64,000 nucleotides of DNA from Ravibacter sp964559125. Lineage in GTDB: Bacteria > Bacteroidota > Bacteroidia > Cytophagales > Spirosomataceae. Shown here in pieces: positions 17,037 through 25,184 of the stretch (the stretch's first letter is position 1; each line of letters starts with the position of its first letter). The DNA lies in the NCBI GenBank assembly GCA_964559125.1, contig CAZLGW010000011.1, positions 62,001 to 126,000 on the forward strand, given 5' to 3'. Made by a program: the position numbers and the translations under genes. The notes under the pieces were generated by a model. It saw only the letters and a program-made list of their open reading frames with translations. It ran no database searches and was not told where the DNA came from.

Positions 17037-17531
17037 TTAATTTGTTTGTAAGTCTTTGAACATTATGAAAGTGTCTACAAGTCCTAAATCCTTGTGTCGA
17101 AACCCGTTTGGCGTTGTGCCGATTATCTTAAATCCGAATTTCTGCCACAATTTAACAGCGACTTCATTTGTATTTACCACAATGTTGAACTGTATACCTA
17201 AATATCCTTTTTCCTTTGCGAAGCTGATTGAGTGTTCACAAAGAAGTTTGCCTGTCCCGCGTCCATGAAATTTCGGATTTACCATGTAACTGCAATTAGC
17301 GATATGGCTGCCTAAGTCAATTTGGTTAGGCTTGATAATATAGGTTCCCAGGATTTCATCATTGTCCACCGCAACAAATGTATCCATATAGTCGGCAAAC
17401 CAATGTTTATGCAAGCTATCTTTTGGTGTGCTCGGGTCAAAGACATAAGTATCACCTGTTGAGATGACGTTTTTAAAGATGTCCCAAATTCTATTGTAGT
17501 CGTTTTGAATATCAGCGCGTCTTATATTCAT
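17037..17531 (-). CDS. GNAT family N-acetyltransferase
   Basis: 164 residues, single GNAT domain. The acetyl-CoA pyrophosphate loop is NPKFHGRGTGKLLCE (about residues 84-98), followed by the conserved beta5-alpha4 NVVVNTNEVAVKLWQKFGF-like segment. It transfers an acetyl group from acetyl-CoA to an amine, and the acceptor is unknown. It is 21 bases downstream of the Fic gene on the same strand, so both may be cotranscribed. Confidence 0.9.
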   Translation of the reverse strand: MNIRRADIQNDYNRIWDIFKNVISTGDTYVFDPSTPKDSLHKHWFADYMDTFVAVDNDEILGTYIIKPNQIDLGSHIANCSYMVNPKFHGRGTGKLLCEHSISFAKEKGYLGIQFNIVVNTNEVAVKLWQKFGFKIIGTTPNGFRHKDLGLVDTFIMFKDLQTN

Positions 17532-17552
17532 AATATTGCATGTAATGCTTTT

Positions 17553-18623
17553 TTATTTATCATGTACAATGTAAATCGTCCCCTTTCCTTTGCCAACCAT
17601 TGTAAACACCTGTTCGTCACGCAGGTATTGTAAATCTTTCTTTAGCGTACTGAGTTGTATTTCCGGGAAATGTTTTGATATGTCGCTTACTTTAACCGGC
17701 TGATTAGCAGTTATAAAATCCTTAATTTGTTTTTGCAGCTCATTCAGGTAACCACCTTTTGATTTAAATATATCATATTTTTTATCCAGTTTTTCTGTAA
17801 GGGTTTTTAAACCCTCCAAAAAGAAAATCAACCACTTATCGATACGTTCTTTTGGGATCCCTCTATTCTTCTGACCGGCCATTAAGGCTTCATAGTACTC
17901 TCTTTTATATTGCTCAATATGGTTTTCAAACGAAATATATTGAATGAAAATGTAGTCATTTTGCAACAAGCAAAGAGTTGTGAGTAGTCGGGATAGCCTT
18001 CCATTGCCGTCCTGAAATGGATGTATGCTCAAAAAATCATAAATGAAATTACCGATAGTAATGAGTGGATGAATGCTTTTGTCTTCCAGTTGTGAGTTTG
18101 TCCATTCCACCAATTCCTCCATTTCCGTGGCGACCAGTAAAGGTTCGGTAGTAGCGAAAATAGTACGTTGCTCGCCTGTCGGATAAGCAGCTACCACTTT
18201 ATTGGAGAGGTGTTTGTAACCACCTCTGTGCCGTTCGTCCTTATGGCTGTATCTAAGTAAAAGTTGGTGTAACTGTTTAATGTAGCTTTCAGAAAGCTTG
18301 ATATCATAATAATTGTTGTAGATAAGTTCCAGGACTTCGTAGTAGCCGATTACTTCTTGTTCATCCCGTGTTTTCAGCTTTGTAATTTTGATGTCGTTCA
18401 GAAGCTCCTGTACTTCCTTGTCGGTAAGTGTTGCCCCTTCAATCCTGGTAGATGACCCAATGCTTTCAATGGTCGCTATTTTTCGGAGCTCTTTCAAATA
18501 GCGGTTTTCCTTGTTCTCTACGATATTCCACTTGCCTTTAAAGCTGTCAATAGAACCTATGAGCTGTAATACCCGCTGGTTGGTGATAAAGTCGAAATCC
18601 AGCTTCCGGATGAATTTATCCAT
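17553..18623 (-). CDS. Fic family protein (class II, with C-terminal winged helix)
   Basis: 356 residues. The Fic core carries the full catalytic motif HPFQDGNGRLSR (residues 201-212), as needed for transfer of AMP from ATP onto target hydroxyls. The inhibitory motif SxxxEG is present at residues 58-63 (SSTRIEG), N-terminal to the core, which makes this a class II self-inhibited Fic enzyme. The last 65 residues (QIKDFITANQPVKVSDISKH onward) look like a winged-helix DNA-binding domain. Targets are unknown, and no antitoxin gene is next to it. It is followed by a GNAT gene. Two copies of a 15-base repeat and a -7 element lie just upstream. Confidence 0.92.
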   Translation of the reverse strand: MDKFIRKLDFDFITNQRVLQLIGSIDSFKGKWNIVENKENRYLKELRKIATIESIGSSTRIEGATLTDKEVQELLNDIKITKLKTRDEQEVIGYYEVLELIYNNYYDIKLSESYIKQLHQLLLRYSHKDERHRGGYKHLSNKVVAAYPTGEQRTIFATTEPLLVATEMEELVEWTNSQLEDKSIHPLITIGNFIYDFLSIHPFQDGNGRLSRLLTTLCLLQNDYIFIQYISFENHIEQYKREYYEALMAGQKNRGIPKERIDKWLIFFLEGLKTLTEKLDKKYDIFKSKGGYLNELQKQIKDFITANQPVKVSDISKHFPEIQLSTLKKDLQYLRDEQVFTMVGKGKGTIYIVHDK

Positions 18624-18628
18624 ATCTT

Positions 18629-18698
18629 ATCTGTATTTTATCCGAAAAGTGAATGACGCAAATATATGAGATATCTGTATAGTATCTGTATTTTATCC
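18629..18698 (-). promoter_or_regulatory. Fic promoter with paired 15-bp direct repeats
   Basis: The sequence ATCTGTATTTTATCC occurs at 18629-18643 and 18684-18698, 55 bases apart, with a shorter copy TATCTGTAT at 18672-18680. Between them the minus strand has TATATTTG at 18659-18666, an exact TAnnTTTG element 35 bases before the Fic ATG. The repeats flank the promoter, as operators would. The winged helix of the Fic protein could bind them, but that is inference. Confidence 0.5.
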
Positions 18699-18785
18699 AA
18701 ATACTTTAAATAGCAGACTAAAGTTAAATATTTAAGGGTAATCCAAAATTCTCATACCCCCATTTTCCCAACGCAAAAATCGCCC

Positions 18786-18793
18786 TAACTTTG
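18786..18793 (+). promoter_or_regulatory. -7 element directly before the ABC-F start codon
   Basis: TAACTTTG fits the TAnnTTTG consensus and ends only four bases before ATG 18798. Transcription would start at or next to the A of the start codon, giving a leaderless or nearly leaderless message. Confidence 0.5.
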
Positions 18794-18797
18794 CGCC

Positions 18798-20693
18798 ATG
18801 ATCGCGATTACTAATCTGAGTTATTACCTGGGCGACAGGCCCCTCTATGAGGAGGCCTCACTTCATATCAAGCCCAAGATGAAAATAGGCCTGATTGGCC
18901 TTAATGGAACGGGGAAATCAACGCTTCTGCGCATTATAAACGGGGAGTATCAGCCCGATGGCGGTACGATCTCCAAGTCGGGCGACTGTACCATCGGGTT
19001 TCTGAACCAGGACCTGTTGTCGTACCAGACCGACGATTCCATCCTTTCGGTAGCTATGCAGGCTTTTGAAAGGCAGAATGTGCTGCAGCGGCAAATAGAC
19101 AAGATCCTCCACGATATGGAGGTTGACTACCACGACGATCTGGTGGATAAGCTGGCCCGCGTCCAGGAAGAGTTCGAAGCGCTCGACGGCTATTCGATCC
19201 AGTCCAAGGCTGAATCTATCCTGGAAGGCCTCGGGTTTTCGACCAGCGACCTGCAGAAGCCCCTGAGGGAGTTTTCGGGAGGCTGGCGCATGCGTGTGAT
19301 GCTCGCCAAACTCCTGCTCCAGAAGCCTTCGCTTTTGATGCTCGATGAGCCTACCAACCACCTTGATCTTCCTTCTATCCAGTGGGTGGAAAAATATATC
19401 CAGAATTATGAAGGCGCTGTCATCGTGGTTTCGCACGACCGCGAATTCCTTGACAACGTGGCGGATAATATAGTGGAAGTGTCGGGGGCCAGGCTGAATC
19501 ATTATTCCGGCAATTATTCTTACTACATTGAAGAAAAGACGCTCAGGAACGAGATTCAGCGGGGGGCGTTCGAAAATCAGCAGGCTAAGATCAGGCAAAC
19601 GGAGCGGTTTATCGAGCGTTTCAAGGCTAAAGCCACCAAGTCGCGGCAGGTACAAAGCCGGGTGAAATCACTGGCTAAAATGGAACTGGTAGAGGAGGTG
19701 CTGGATGAGAATACGAAAGTGCATTTCCGATTCCAGTTTACCACCCAGCCCGGGCGCCATATCCTGCATCTCGAAAACGTTTCCAAGGCGTACGGCGATA
19801 AGCAGATATTAAAGGACAATACCATTTCGATCGAGAGAGGCGATAAAATCGCACTGATAGGGGCGAATGGTAAGGGAAAATCGACAGCGCTACGTATCGT
19901 AGCAGGTACGGAAGATGTGGAAGGGGCGCGAAGACTGGGTCATAATGTGGAATTTACTTTCTACGCGCAGCATCAGCTCGAATCGCTGAACCTGGATCAT
20001 AATCTCATAGAAGAGCTGAAATATGCCAATCCTACCAAGACGGAAGCTTCTCTGAGAACAGTGCTCGGGTGTTTCCTGTTTACGGGCGACGATGTTTTCA
20101 AGAAGATAAAAGTGCTTTCGGGGGGTGAAAAATCGAGGGTGGCGCTGGCAAAGGTACTGCTTTCCCAGGCGAATTTCCTCCTGCTCGATGAACCGACCAA
20201 CCACCTGGATATGCAGTCGGTCAATATCCTGATACAGGCGCTTCAGCAATATGAAGGCAGCTATATTGTGGTATCGCACGACCGCTACTTTGTCGAATCG
20301 ATCGCCAACAAAATATGGTTTATCGAAGACCAGCAGATCAAGGAGTATCCCGGAACCTATGACGAGTATTGCATCTGGATGGAAAGCAGGACCGGCAATG
20401 AGGCTGCGCCTGCATCGCAAAAAACGGCTGCACCCAAGGCAGAAAATAAGCCGAAGAACGACGACGAAAGTCGTGCCCGGCGCAACCAGCTGAAAAAACG
20501 GGTTGACGAACTGGAGGAGGAGATCACCCGCCTGGAGAAACAAAAAATGGAGTGGGAGGCAAAGCTGGCGACGCCTGAGGTATACGGCGATACAGGTAAG
20601 CTCTCGGAAGCCAATAAAGCATACGACCAGGTAAAAAGCCGCCTGGAGGAGGTGACGGAAGAATGGGAGGCGGCTGTGGAGGAAGCGGAGTGA
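18798..20693 (+). CDS. ABC-F family ATPase
   Basis: 631 residues, two ABC ATPase domains on one chain and no membrane segments. The first has Walker A GLNGTGKST (34-42), signature FSGGWRMR and Walker B LLMLDEPTNHLD. The second has GANGKGKST, signature LSGGEKSRVALAKVLL and LLLDEPTNHLD. A charged linker between the domains and a C-terminal coiled coil (KKRVDELEEEITRLEKQKME) resemble the Uup subgroup. ABC-F proteins act on ribosomes, relieving stalled or drug-bound states. Resistance activity cannot be inferred from this. A 9-bp hairpin follows the stop. Confidence 0.95.
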   Translation: MIAITNLSYYLGDRPLYEEASLHIKPKMKIGLIGLNGTGKSTLLRIINGEYQPDGGTISKSGDCTIGFLNQDLLSYQTDDSILSVAMQAFERQNVLQRQIDKILHDMEVDYHDDLVDKLARVQEEFEALDGYSIQSKAESILEGLGFSTSDLQKPLREFSGGWRMRVMLAKLLLQKPSLLMLDEPTNHLDLPSIQWVEKYIQNYEGAVIVVSHDREFLDNVADNIVEVSGARLNHYSGNYSYYIEEKTLRNEIQRGAFENQQAKIRQTERFIERFKAKATKSRQVQSRVKSLAKMELVEEVLDENTKVHFRFQFTTQPGRHILHLENVSKAYGDKQILKDNTISIERGDKIALIGANGKGKSTALRIVAGTEDVEGARRLGHNVEFTFYAQHQLESLNLDHNLIEELKYANPTKTEASLRTVLGCFLFTGDDVFKKIKVLSGGEKSRVALAKVLLSQANFLLLDEPTNHLDMQSVNILIQALQQYEGSYIVVSHDRYFVESIANKIWFIEDQQIKEYPGTYDEYCIWMESRTGNEAAPASQKTAAPKAENKPKNDDESRARRNQLKKRVDELEEEITRLEKQKMEWEAKLATPEVYGDTGKLSEANKAYDQVKSRLEEVTEEWEAAVEEAE

Positions 20694-20694
20694 C

Positions 20695-20716
20695 CCCCTC
20701 CTTCTGAAAGGAGGGG
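20695..20716 (+). terminator. Hairpin after the ABC-F gene
   Basis: Arms CCCCTCCTT and AAGGAGGGG with a 4-base loop lie directly after the ABC-F stop. No T-run follows, so termination is probable but not certain. Confidence 0.5.
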
Positions 20717-20782
20717 ATGGGGGTAGTGACGTTAATTTAAGTTAACTCGTTTTTTGCCCCTTTATGGTAACGGATTAATCCT

Positions 20783-20790
20783 TACTTTTG
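20783..20790 (+). promoter_or_regulatory. -7 promoter element of the ftsX cluster
   Basis: TACTTTTG matches TAnnTTTG and lies 35 bases before the ftsX start. A T-rich stretch ending in TTTG at 20753-20756 is a little too far (26 bases) for an ideal -33 element. Confidence 0.5.
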
Positions 20791-20825
20791 TGACCGGACG
20801 TCTCAAAGCGCACTCTTAAATAAGA

Positions 20826-21701
20826 ATGGCAAAAAAGAAGAAGATCGGTAGTTATCCCAACACGATGATCGTGGTAAGTCTTACTGCGGCGCTGTTCCTG
20901 ATCGGGTTCTGCGGCTTGCTTGTGATCCAATCCAGGAAGCTCGTTTCACTCATTAAGCAGAATCTCCAGGTGACGGTTTTTCTCGAGAAGGACCTGGGGT
21001 CGGCGGAGCGGGATCGCATCTACCGGGAGATCCGTGAAAAGCCTTTTATCCTGCAGGGAGCCGACTCATCGGTCGTTTTTGTCTCCAAAGAGCAGGCTGC
21101 CAGGGAGTTTATCGAAGGAACCAAAGAGGATTTTACTACTCTTCTCGGCGAGAATCCTCTGCTCGACAGCTATCGTGTGAAAGTAGGCGAGGAGTATTTC
21201 AACGAGGAGAAACTAAAAGCTATACAGGGTCAGCTCGAGCGGCTGAAAGGAGTTCATGAAGTGGTCTACCACCAGGACCTGGCCGACCAGATCAACCGGA
21301 ACATTTCGAAGATATACCTGGTGCTGGCGGCGTTTGCTATCGTGATGCTGGTAATCATCGTGATCCTGATTAATAACACGATCAAGCTTGCTATTTATTC
21401 GCAGCGCTTCCTGATACGCAGTATGCAGCTTGTAGGCGCTACCGATGGATTTATCCAGAGGCCTTTCCTGATGCACGGTGCATTGCAGGGAGTAATCGGA
21501 GGGGTTTTAGCCAGCATTTTCCTGGTGATCTTACAGCAGACGGCCGTTCGTAATATAGAAGGGCTGGTGGTGCTTCAGGAATATTCCAAGCTGGGCATCC
21601 TGCTGCTGATGGTTATTCTGCTGGGAGTCCTTGTCGGGCTTGCCTGTACGTACCAGTCTTTATCCCGCTACCTGCGCATAAGCCTCGACGACCTTTATTG
21701 A
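20826..21701 (+). CDS. ftsX: Cell division protein FtsX
   Basis: 291 residues with the FtsX layout: basic N-terminus, one membrane segment (about 15-36), a periplasmic domain of about 120 residues (QNLQVTVFLEKDL to HEVVYHQDLADQINRN), then three more membrane segments, with RFLIRSMQLVGATDGFIQRP as the conserved cytoplasmic loop. FtsX works with the ATPase FtsE to control peptidoglycan hydrolases during division. ftsE is not adjacent, which is usual in Bacteroidota. It opens the conserved cluster ftsX-DUF3098-uppP-truB-ribF, all on the plus strand with short gaps. Confidence 0.93.
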   Translation: MAKKKKIGSYPNTMIVVSLTAALFLIGFCGLLVIQSRKLVSLIKQNLQVTVFLEKDLGSAERDRIYREIREKPFILQGADSSVVFVSKEQAAREFIEGTKEDFTTLLGENPLLDSYRVKVGEEYFNEEKLKAIQGQLERLKGVHEVVYHQDLADQINRNISKIYLVLAAFAIVMLVIIVILINNTIKLAIYSQRFLIRSMQLVGATDGFIQRPFLMHGALQGVIGGVLASIFLVILQQTAVRNIEGLVVLQEYSKLGILLLMVILLGVLVGLACTYQSLSRYLRISLDDLY

Positions 21702-21745
21702 TTTGATTTTAAGAACAGATCTTTTTGATCTTTAACCATAGTAAA

Positions 21746-21958
21746 ATGGCTGATAAAAAAGCGTTTCCGTTTACTTCCACTAATTACAAGCTTTTGCTGG
21801 CAGGTATCCTGATTATACTTTTCGGTTTTTTCATTATGAGCCTCGATGGTGAGGAGTTCGGTTTCGGTTTCCTAGGACTTACCCTGGGGCCGCTTATCGT
21901 GATCGGGGGCTTTATATTCCAGTTTTGGGCCATCTTTAAAAAACCGGCTCAAAAATGA
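21746..21958 (+). CDS. DUF3098 membrane protein
   Basis: 70 residues with two membrane segments (about 14-32 and 42-63). FPFTSTNYKLLLAGILIILF and the following short loop match DUF3098, a Bacteroidota-specific family of unknown role that typically sits between ftsX and uppP. I use ATG 21746 in place of a TTG at 21725. Its stop overlaps the uppP start as ATGA, which indicates coupled translation. Confidence 0.88.
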   Translation: MADKKAFPFTSTNYKLLLAGILIILFGFFIMSLDGEEFGFGFLGLTLGPLIVIGGFIFQFWAIFKKPAQK

Positions 21959-22740
21959 ATTTCTGGCAAGCCGTAGTACTGGCTATTGTAGAAGGGGTGA
22001 CGGAATTCCTACCGGTTTCTTCTACAGGGCATATGATTATTGTCTCGTCCTTCATGGGTATCGGGCATGATGAATTTGTGAAAATGTTTACTGTCAATAT
22101 CCAGTTTGGCGCGATCCTGTCGGTAGTAGTGCTATACTGGAAGCGGTTTGTGAAAGACATCGACTTTAATTTTTACCTAAAGCTACTGGTGGCTTTTATC
22201 CCTGCCGCCGTATTCGGTTTCCTGCTCAACGACTGGATAGACATGCTGCTGGAGAATGTTTACGTGGTAGCAATAACCCTGCTGCTCGGAGGCATTGTGC
22301 TGGTGTATATAGACAGGTGGATCAACGCCCCGCAGGAAGAAAAGCCTATGAGCTTTGCCCAGGCATTTAAAATCGGGTTCTTTCAGTGTATTGCGATGAT
22401 CCCCGGGGTTTCGCGCTCGGCTGCTACTATTATCGGTGGTATGATGCAGGGCTTCTCCAGGAAGCAGGCCGCAGAGTTCTCGTTTTTTCTTGCAGTACCC
22501 ACCATGGCGGCCGCCGGCGGGTACAAATTGCTGAAAACCTACGATACCATACAGGCTGAGGATGTGAAGATATTGCTGATCGGCAATCTCGTGGCGTTTA
22601 TAGTGGCTATGCTGGCCATTAAGTTTTTTATAGGCTTTGTGACGCGTTACGGGTTTAAAGTGTTCGGCTATTACCGGATAGCGCTGGGACTGCTGCTGCT
22701 TGCCCTGCTGGCTTCCGGTTATCAACTGGATATCGTATAG
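21955..22740 (+). CDS. uppP: Undecaprenyl-diphosphatase
   Basis: 261 residues, BacA/UppP family integral membrane phosphatase. It removes a phosphate from undecaprenyl diphosphate to recycle the lipid carrier used for peptidoglycan and other envelope polymers. Both signature regions are present: EGVTEFLPVSSTGH (13-26) and MIPGVSRSAATIIGGM. Some members give bacitracin tolerance when abundant. The start overlaps the DUF3098 stop by four bases. Confidence 0.96.
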   Translation: MNFWQAVVLAIVEGVTEFLPVSSTGHMIIVSSFMGIGHDEFVKMFTVNIQFGAILSVVVLYWKRFVKDIDFNFYLKLLVAFIPAAVFGFLLNDWIDMLLENVYVVAITLLLGGIVLVYIDRWINAPQEEKPMSFAQAFKIGFFQCIAMIPGVSRSAATIIGGMMQGFSRKQAAEFSFFLAVPTMAAAGGYKLLKTYDTIQAEDVKILLIGNLVAFIVAMLAIKFFIGFVTRYGFKVFGYYRIALGLLLLALLASGYQLDIV

Positions 22741-22742
22741 AT

Positions 22743-23456
22743 GTGACTGAAGGCCATTCAAATACTACTCCCCAGCCCGATCCCGGAGAAGTAATACTGA
22801 TCGACAAGCCACTCACGTGGACTTCTTTCGATGTTGCGAACAAGCTCAAAAGGGCCTGTAAATTCAAAAAGATCGGCCATGCCGGCACATTAGATCCGCT
22901 GGCTACCGGTTTGCTGATCCTTTGTACGGGGAAGAAAACAAAGGAGATCGATTTGTACCAGGCCCAGGAAAAGGAATATACCGGTACGCTGGTGTTAGGG
23001 AAGACAACACCGTCGGTCGACCTTGAAACGGATTTTGACGGAGAATATCCCGTAGACCATATACTATCAGGAACGAGGCTGCAGGATGCTGTAAAAGCGT
23101 TGACTGGTGAGCTTGACCAGAAACCCCCGGTCTATTCGGCGGTAAGGGTAGACGGGGAGCGTCTCTACAAAAAGGCCCGTCGCGGCGAGCAGGTGGAGGT
23201 AAAGACCAGGAAGGTCGTCATCCGCGAGTTTGAAATAAATACCCTGGATTTTCCGGAAATTACATTTCGTATCGTTTGCTCTAAAGGCACCTATATAAGG
23301 AGCATCGTCCGCGATTTCGGCGAGTTGCTCGAAAGCGGGGCTTACCTGAAAGAGCTGAGAAGAACGCGCATCGGGAGCTTTAACGTTAAAGAAGCCTGGG
23401 AGCTCGATACATTTATCAGACAAAAACGCGCAGAGCTGGGTTTACCCAATGAATAG
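22743..23456 (+). CDS. truB: tRNA pseudouridine(55) synthase
   Basis: 237 residues. It makes pseudouridine at position 55 in the T-arm of tRNAs. The catalytic region reads GHAGTLDPLATGLL with Asp51, followed by KEYTGTLVLGKTTPS, GELDQKPPVYSAVRVDGERLY and CSKGTYIRSIVRDFGE. The start is GTG 22743, two bases after the uppP stop; an ATG at 22741 is out of frame and meets a stop at once. Short compared with proteobacterial TruB because it lacks the PUA extension, as usual in this phylum. Confidence 0.96.
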   Translation: MTEGHSNTTPQPDPGEVILIDKPLTWTSFDVANKLKRACKFKKIGHAGTLDPLATGLLILCTGKKTKEIDLYQAQEKEYTGTLVLGKTTPSVDLETDFDGEYPVDHILSGTRLQDAVKALTGELDQKPPVYSAVRVDGERLYKKARRGEQVEVKTRKVVIREFEINTLDFPEITFRIVCSKGTYIRSIVRDFGELLESGAYLKELRRTRIGSFNVKEAWELDTFIRQKRAELGLPNE

Positions 23457-23488
23457 CTCACGGCTTCAGCCGGGAGAAAATTGTATCC

Positions 23489-24421
23489 ATGAAGATATAT
23501 CATCATATAGAAGAGTTTACCCCGTTGGACAATGCCGTGGTAACCAGCGGAATGTTCGACGGCGTACACCTGGGACACAGGAAGATCATTGCGCGGCTTC
23601 TGGATGTAAGCCGCTCCTGCGGAGGAGAAAGCGTTGTCCTGACCTTCTGGCCTCATCCCCGTATGGTGGTGAGCGACGATAGCAGCGACCTCCGGCTGCT
23701 TTCCACCCTTAACGAGAAAGCTGCCCTTTTTGAGACCTTGGGTGTACAGCATTTGCTGGTGCTGCCGTTTACAAGGGCTTTTTCCGAATTATCGTCCGAT
23801 GAGTTCATACGATCATTCCTGGTCAATGGCATTGGCACCAGGAAGCTGGTAATAGGCTACGATCATCGTTTCGGGCGTAACCGGGAAGGAAGCTTTGAAT
23901 TTCTCAGAGCCCATTGCGGAGAATACGGCTTCCAGGTAGAGGAGATAGCGAGCGAAGACGTGGATAATCTCGCGATCAGCTCATCACGTATACGCACGGC
24001 GCTCCTGTCGGGCGAAATCGGGGAAGCTAATCATCTGCTCGGATACGAGTATGCGGTATCGGGTACGGTGGTAAAAGGTGACCAGATCGGGCGGACCATC
24101 GGGTTTCCGACTGCTAATCTTCTTGTCGAGGAAAGCTACAAGCTGATTCCACGCGACGGCATATATGCTATCAGGGCTGAATATGCCGGTCATATTTATA
24201 AAGGGATGCTGAGCATAGGGATGCGGCCAACGGTCGACGGCAAGCATCGCACTATAGAGGCCAATCTTTTTGATTTTGATAAGGAAATCTACGGAGAGCA
24301 TCTTACGATCAGATTTTGCAAATATTTAAGGCCGGAAGAAAAGCTAAAGGGCCTTGAGGAGCTCAAACAGTATATCGAACAGGACAAAATAAATACGCTT
24401 CGTTTTTTTGATGGTCGTTGA
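23489..24421 (+). CDS. ribF: Bifunctional riboflavin kinase / FAD synthetase
   Basis: 310 residues. The N-terminal half is the FMN adenylyltransferase with nucleotide-binding GMFDGVHLGHRKII (about 23-36), and the C-terminal half is riboflavin kinase with GDQIGRTIGFPTANL and RDGIYAI. Together they turn riboflavin into FMN and FAD. It ends the conserved plus-strand cluster that begins with ftsX. The gap to truB is 32 bases. Confidence 0.96.
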   Translation: MKIYHHIEEFTPLDNAVVTSGMFDGVHLGHRKIIARLLDVSRSCGGESVVLTFWPHPRMVVSDDSSDLRLLSTLNEKAALFETLGVQHLLVLPFTRAFSELSSDEFIRSFLVNGIGTRKLVIGYDHRFGRNREGSFEFLRAHCGEYGFQVEEIASEDVDNLAISSSRIRTALLSGEIGEANHLLGYEYAVSGTVVKGDQIGRTIGFPTANLLVEESYKLIPRDGIYAIRAEYAGHIYKGMLSIGMRPTVDGKHRTIEANLFDFDKEIYGEHLTIRFCKYLRPEEKLKGLEELKQYIEQDKINTLRFFDGR

Positions 24422-24435
24422 ACTGCTCTATATAC

Positions 24436-25063
24436 TTACGATTCGAATACCACTTCATTAATTTGAGCCATTAGTCTTTCCAGTGCCAATGGATTCAACC
24501 TATTGTACCTCAAGCCATTCTTTGTCTTGATGTGTTTCTCCCGGACATAGGTGATCAAATGGCATCTTAAAGAGTATAGTATATAGTAAGAGATTTCATC
24601 TAATGGCCTCGGATGAAAATTTTGACAGGCCGTTTTTAATATAGTCCTCAGTCGGGATTGCTACTGATTCGTGTGATGATATTATCTTTTTTACAATTGC
24701 TTCATGCTTGTACAGTATTTTCCGTATCGCCATAATTGCTCTGTTCATTCGCATATCCCCTGCGGTAAATTTGTCTAAAGAAATACCCTCTACCATTTGA
24801 ATCATCCGGAGTATCTCGGGGAGAAGTTCTTTGGCTCTCTCATAATCAATATCTCTGAGAGAAGAGTTCAGTTTCTCAAATTTCAAAGCAGCTTTTACCA
24901 GATTCCCAGCCAGCGACCAGCATTTAATCCTTATAAACAGCCACTCAAAAACTAATCCTAATCTTGTACCGGCAAACGGGATACCTTTTTCCTGCCGGGA
25001 GCCGATAGTGGATAGTGAGATATTGAGCGTCGGATAATTTAATGAATGGAGACTCATAATCAT
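24436..25063 (-). pseudogene. Unknown gene, probably frameshifted near 24618
   Basis: From ATG 25063 a frame of 155 residues ends at 24596 with KFSSEAIR. Skipping one T of the TTTT run at about 24618-24622 opens a second frame that reads GLSKFHPRPLDEISYYILYS, continues with KTKNGLRYNRLNPLALERLM and ends at 24436, for a total of about 207 residues. The added part is rich in normal protein composition and free of stops for 58 codons, so I treat it as the original C-terminus. The protein is helical and I do not recognise the family. A sequencing error is possible. An exact -7 element lies upstream. Confidence 0.5.
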
Positions 25064-25100
25064 CTCTGGAAATCCTGAAAAGTAATTGTAACCTGTATTG

Positions 25101-25108
25101 CAAAGTTA
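25101..25108 (-). promoter_or_regulatory. -7 promoter element of the unknown gene at 24436-25063
   Basis: Minus-strand TAACTTTG, an exact match to TAnnTTTG, lies 37 bases before the start codon. No TTTG at the expected -33 distance was seen. Confidence 0.45.
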
Positions 25109-25184
25109 CAAACAGAGATGTCGATTATAATAGCTTATAGTAAAAATCAATAGCATATTACTGCTATTGCTGACCATATAGAGA

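Noticed and set aside
17553..18623. Fic toxin-antitoxin pair
   Set aside because: The inhibitory motif is inside the same protein and no small antitoxin gene is adjacent.
18798..20693. Antibiotic-resistance ABC-F protein
   Set aside because: The linker and C-terminal coiled coil fit the housekeeping Uup-like group; resistance cannot be claimed from the sequence.
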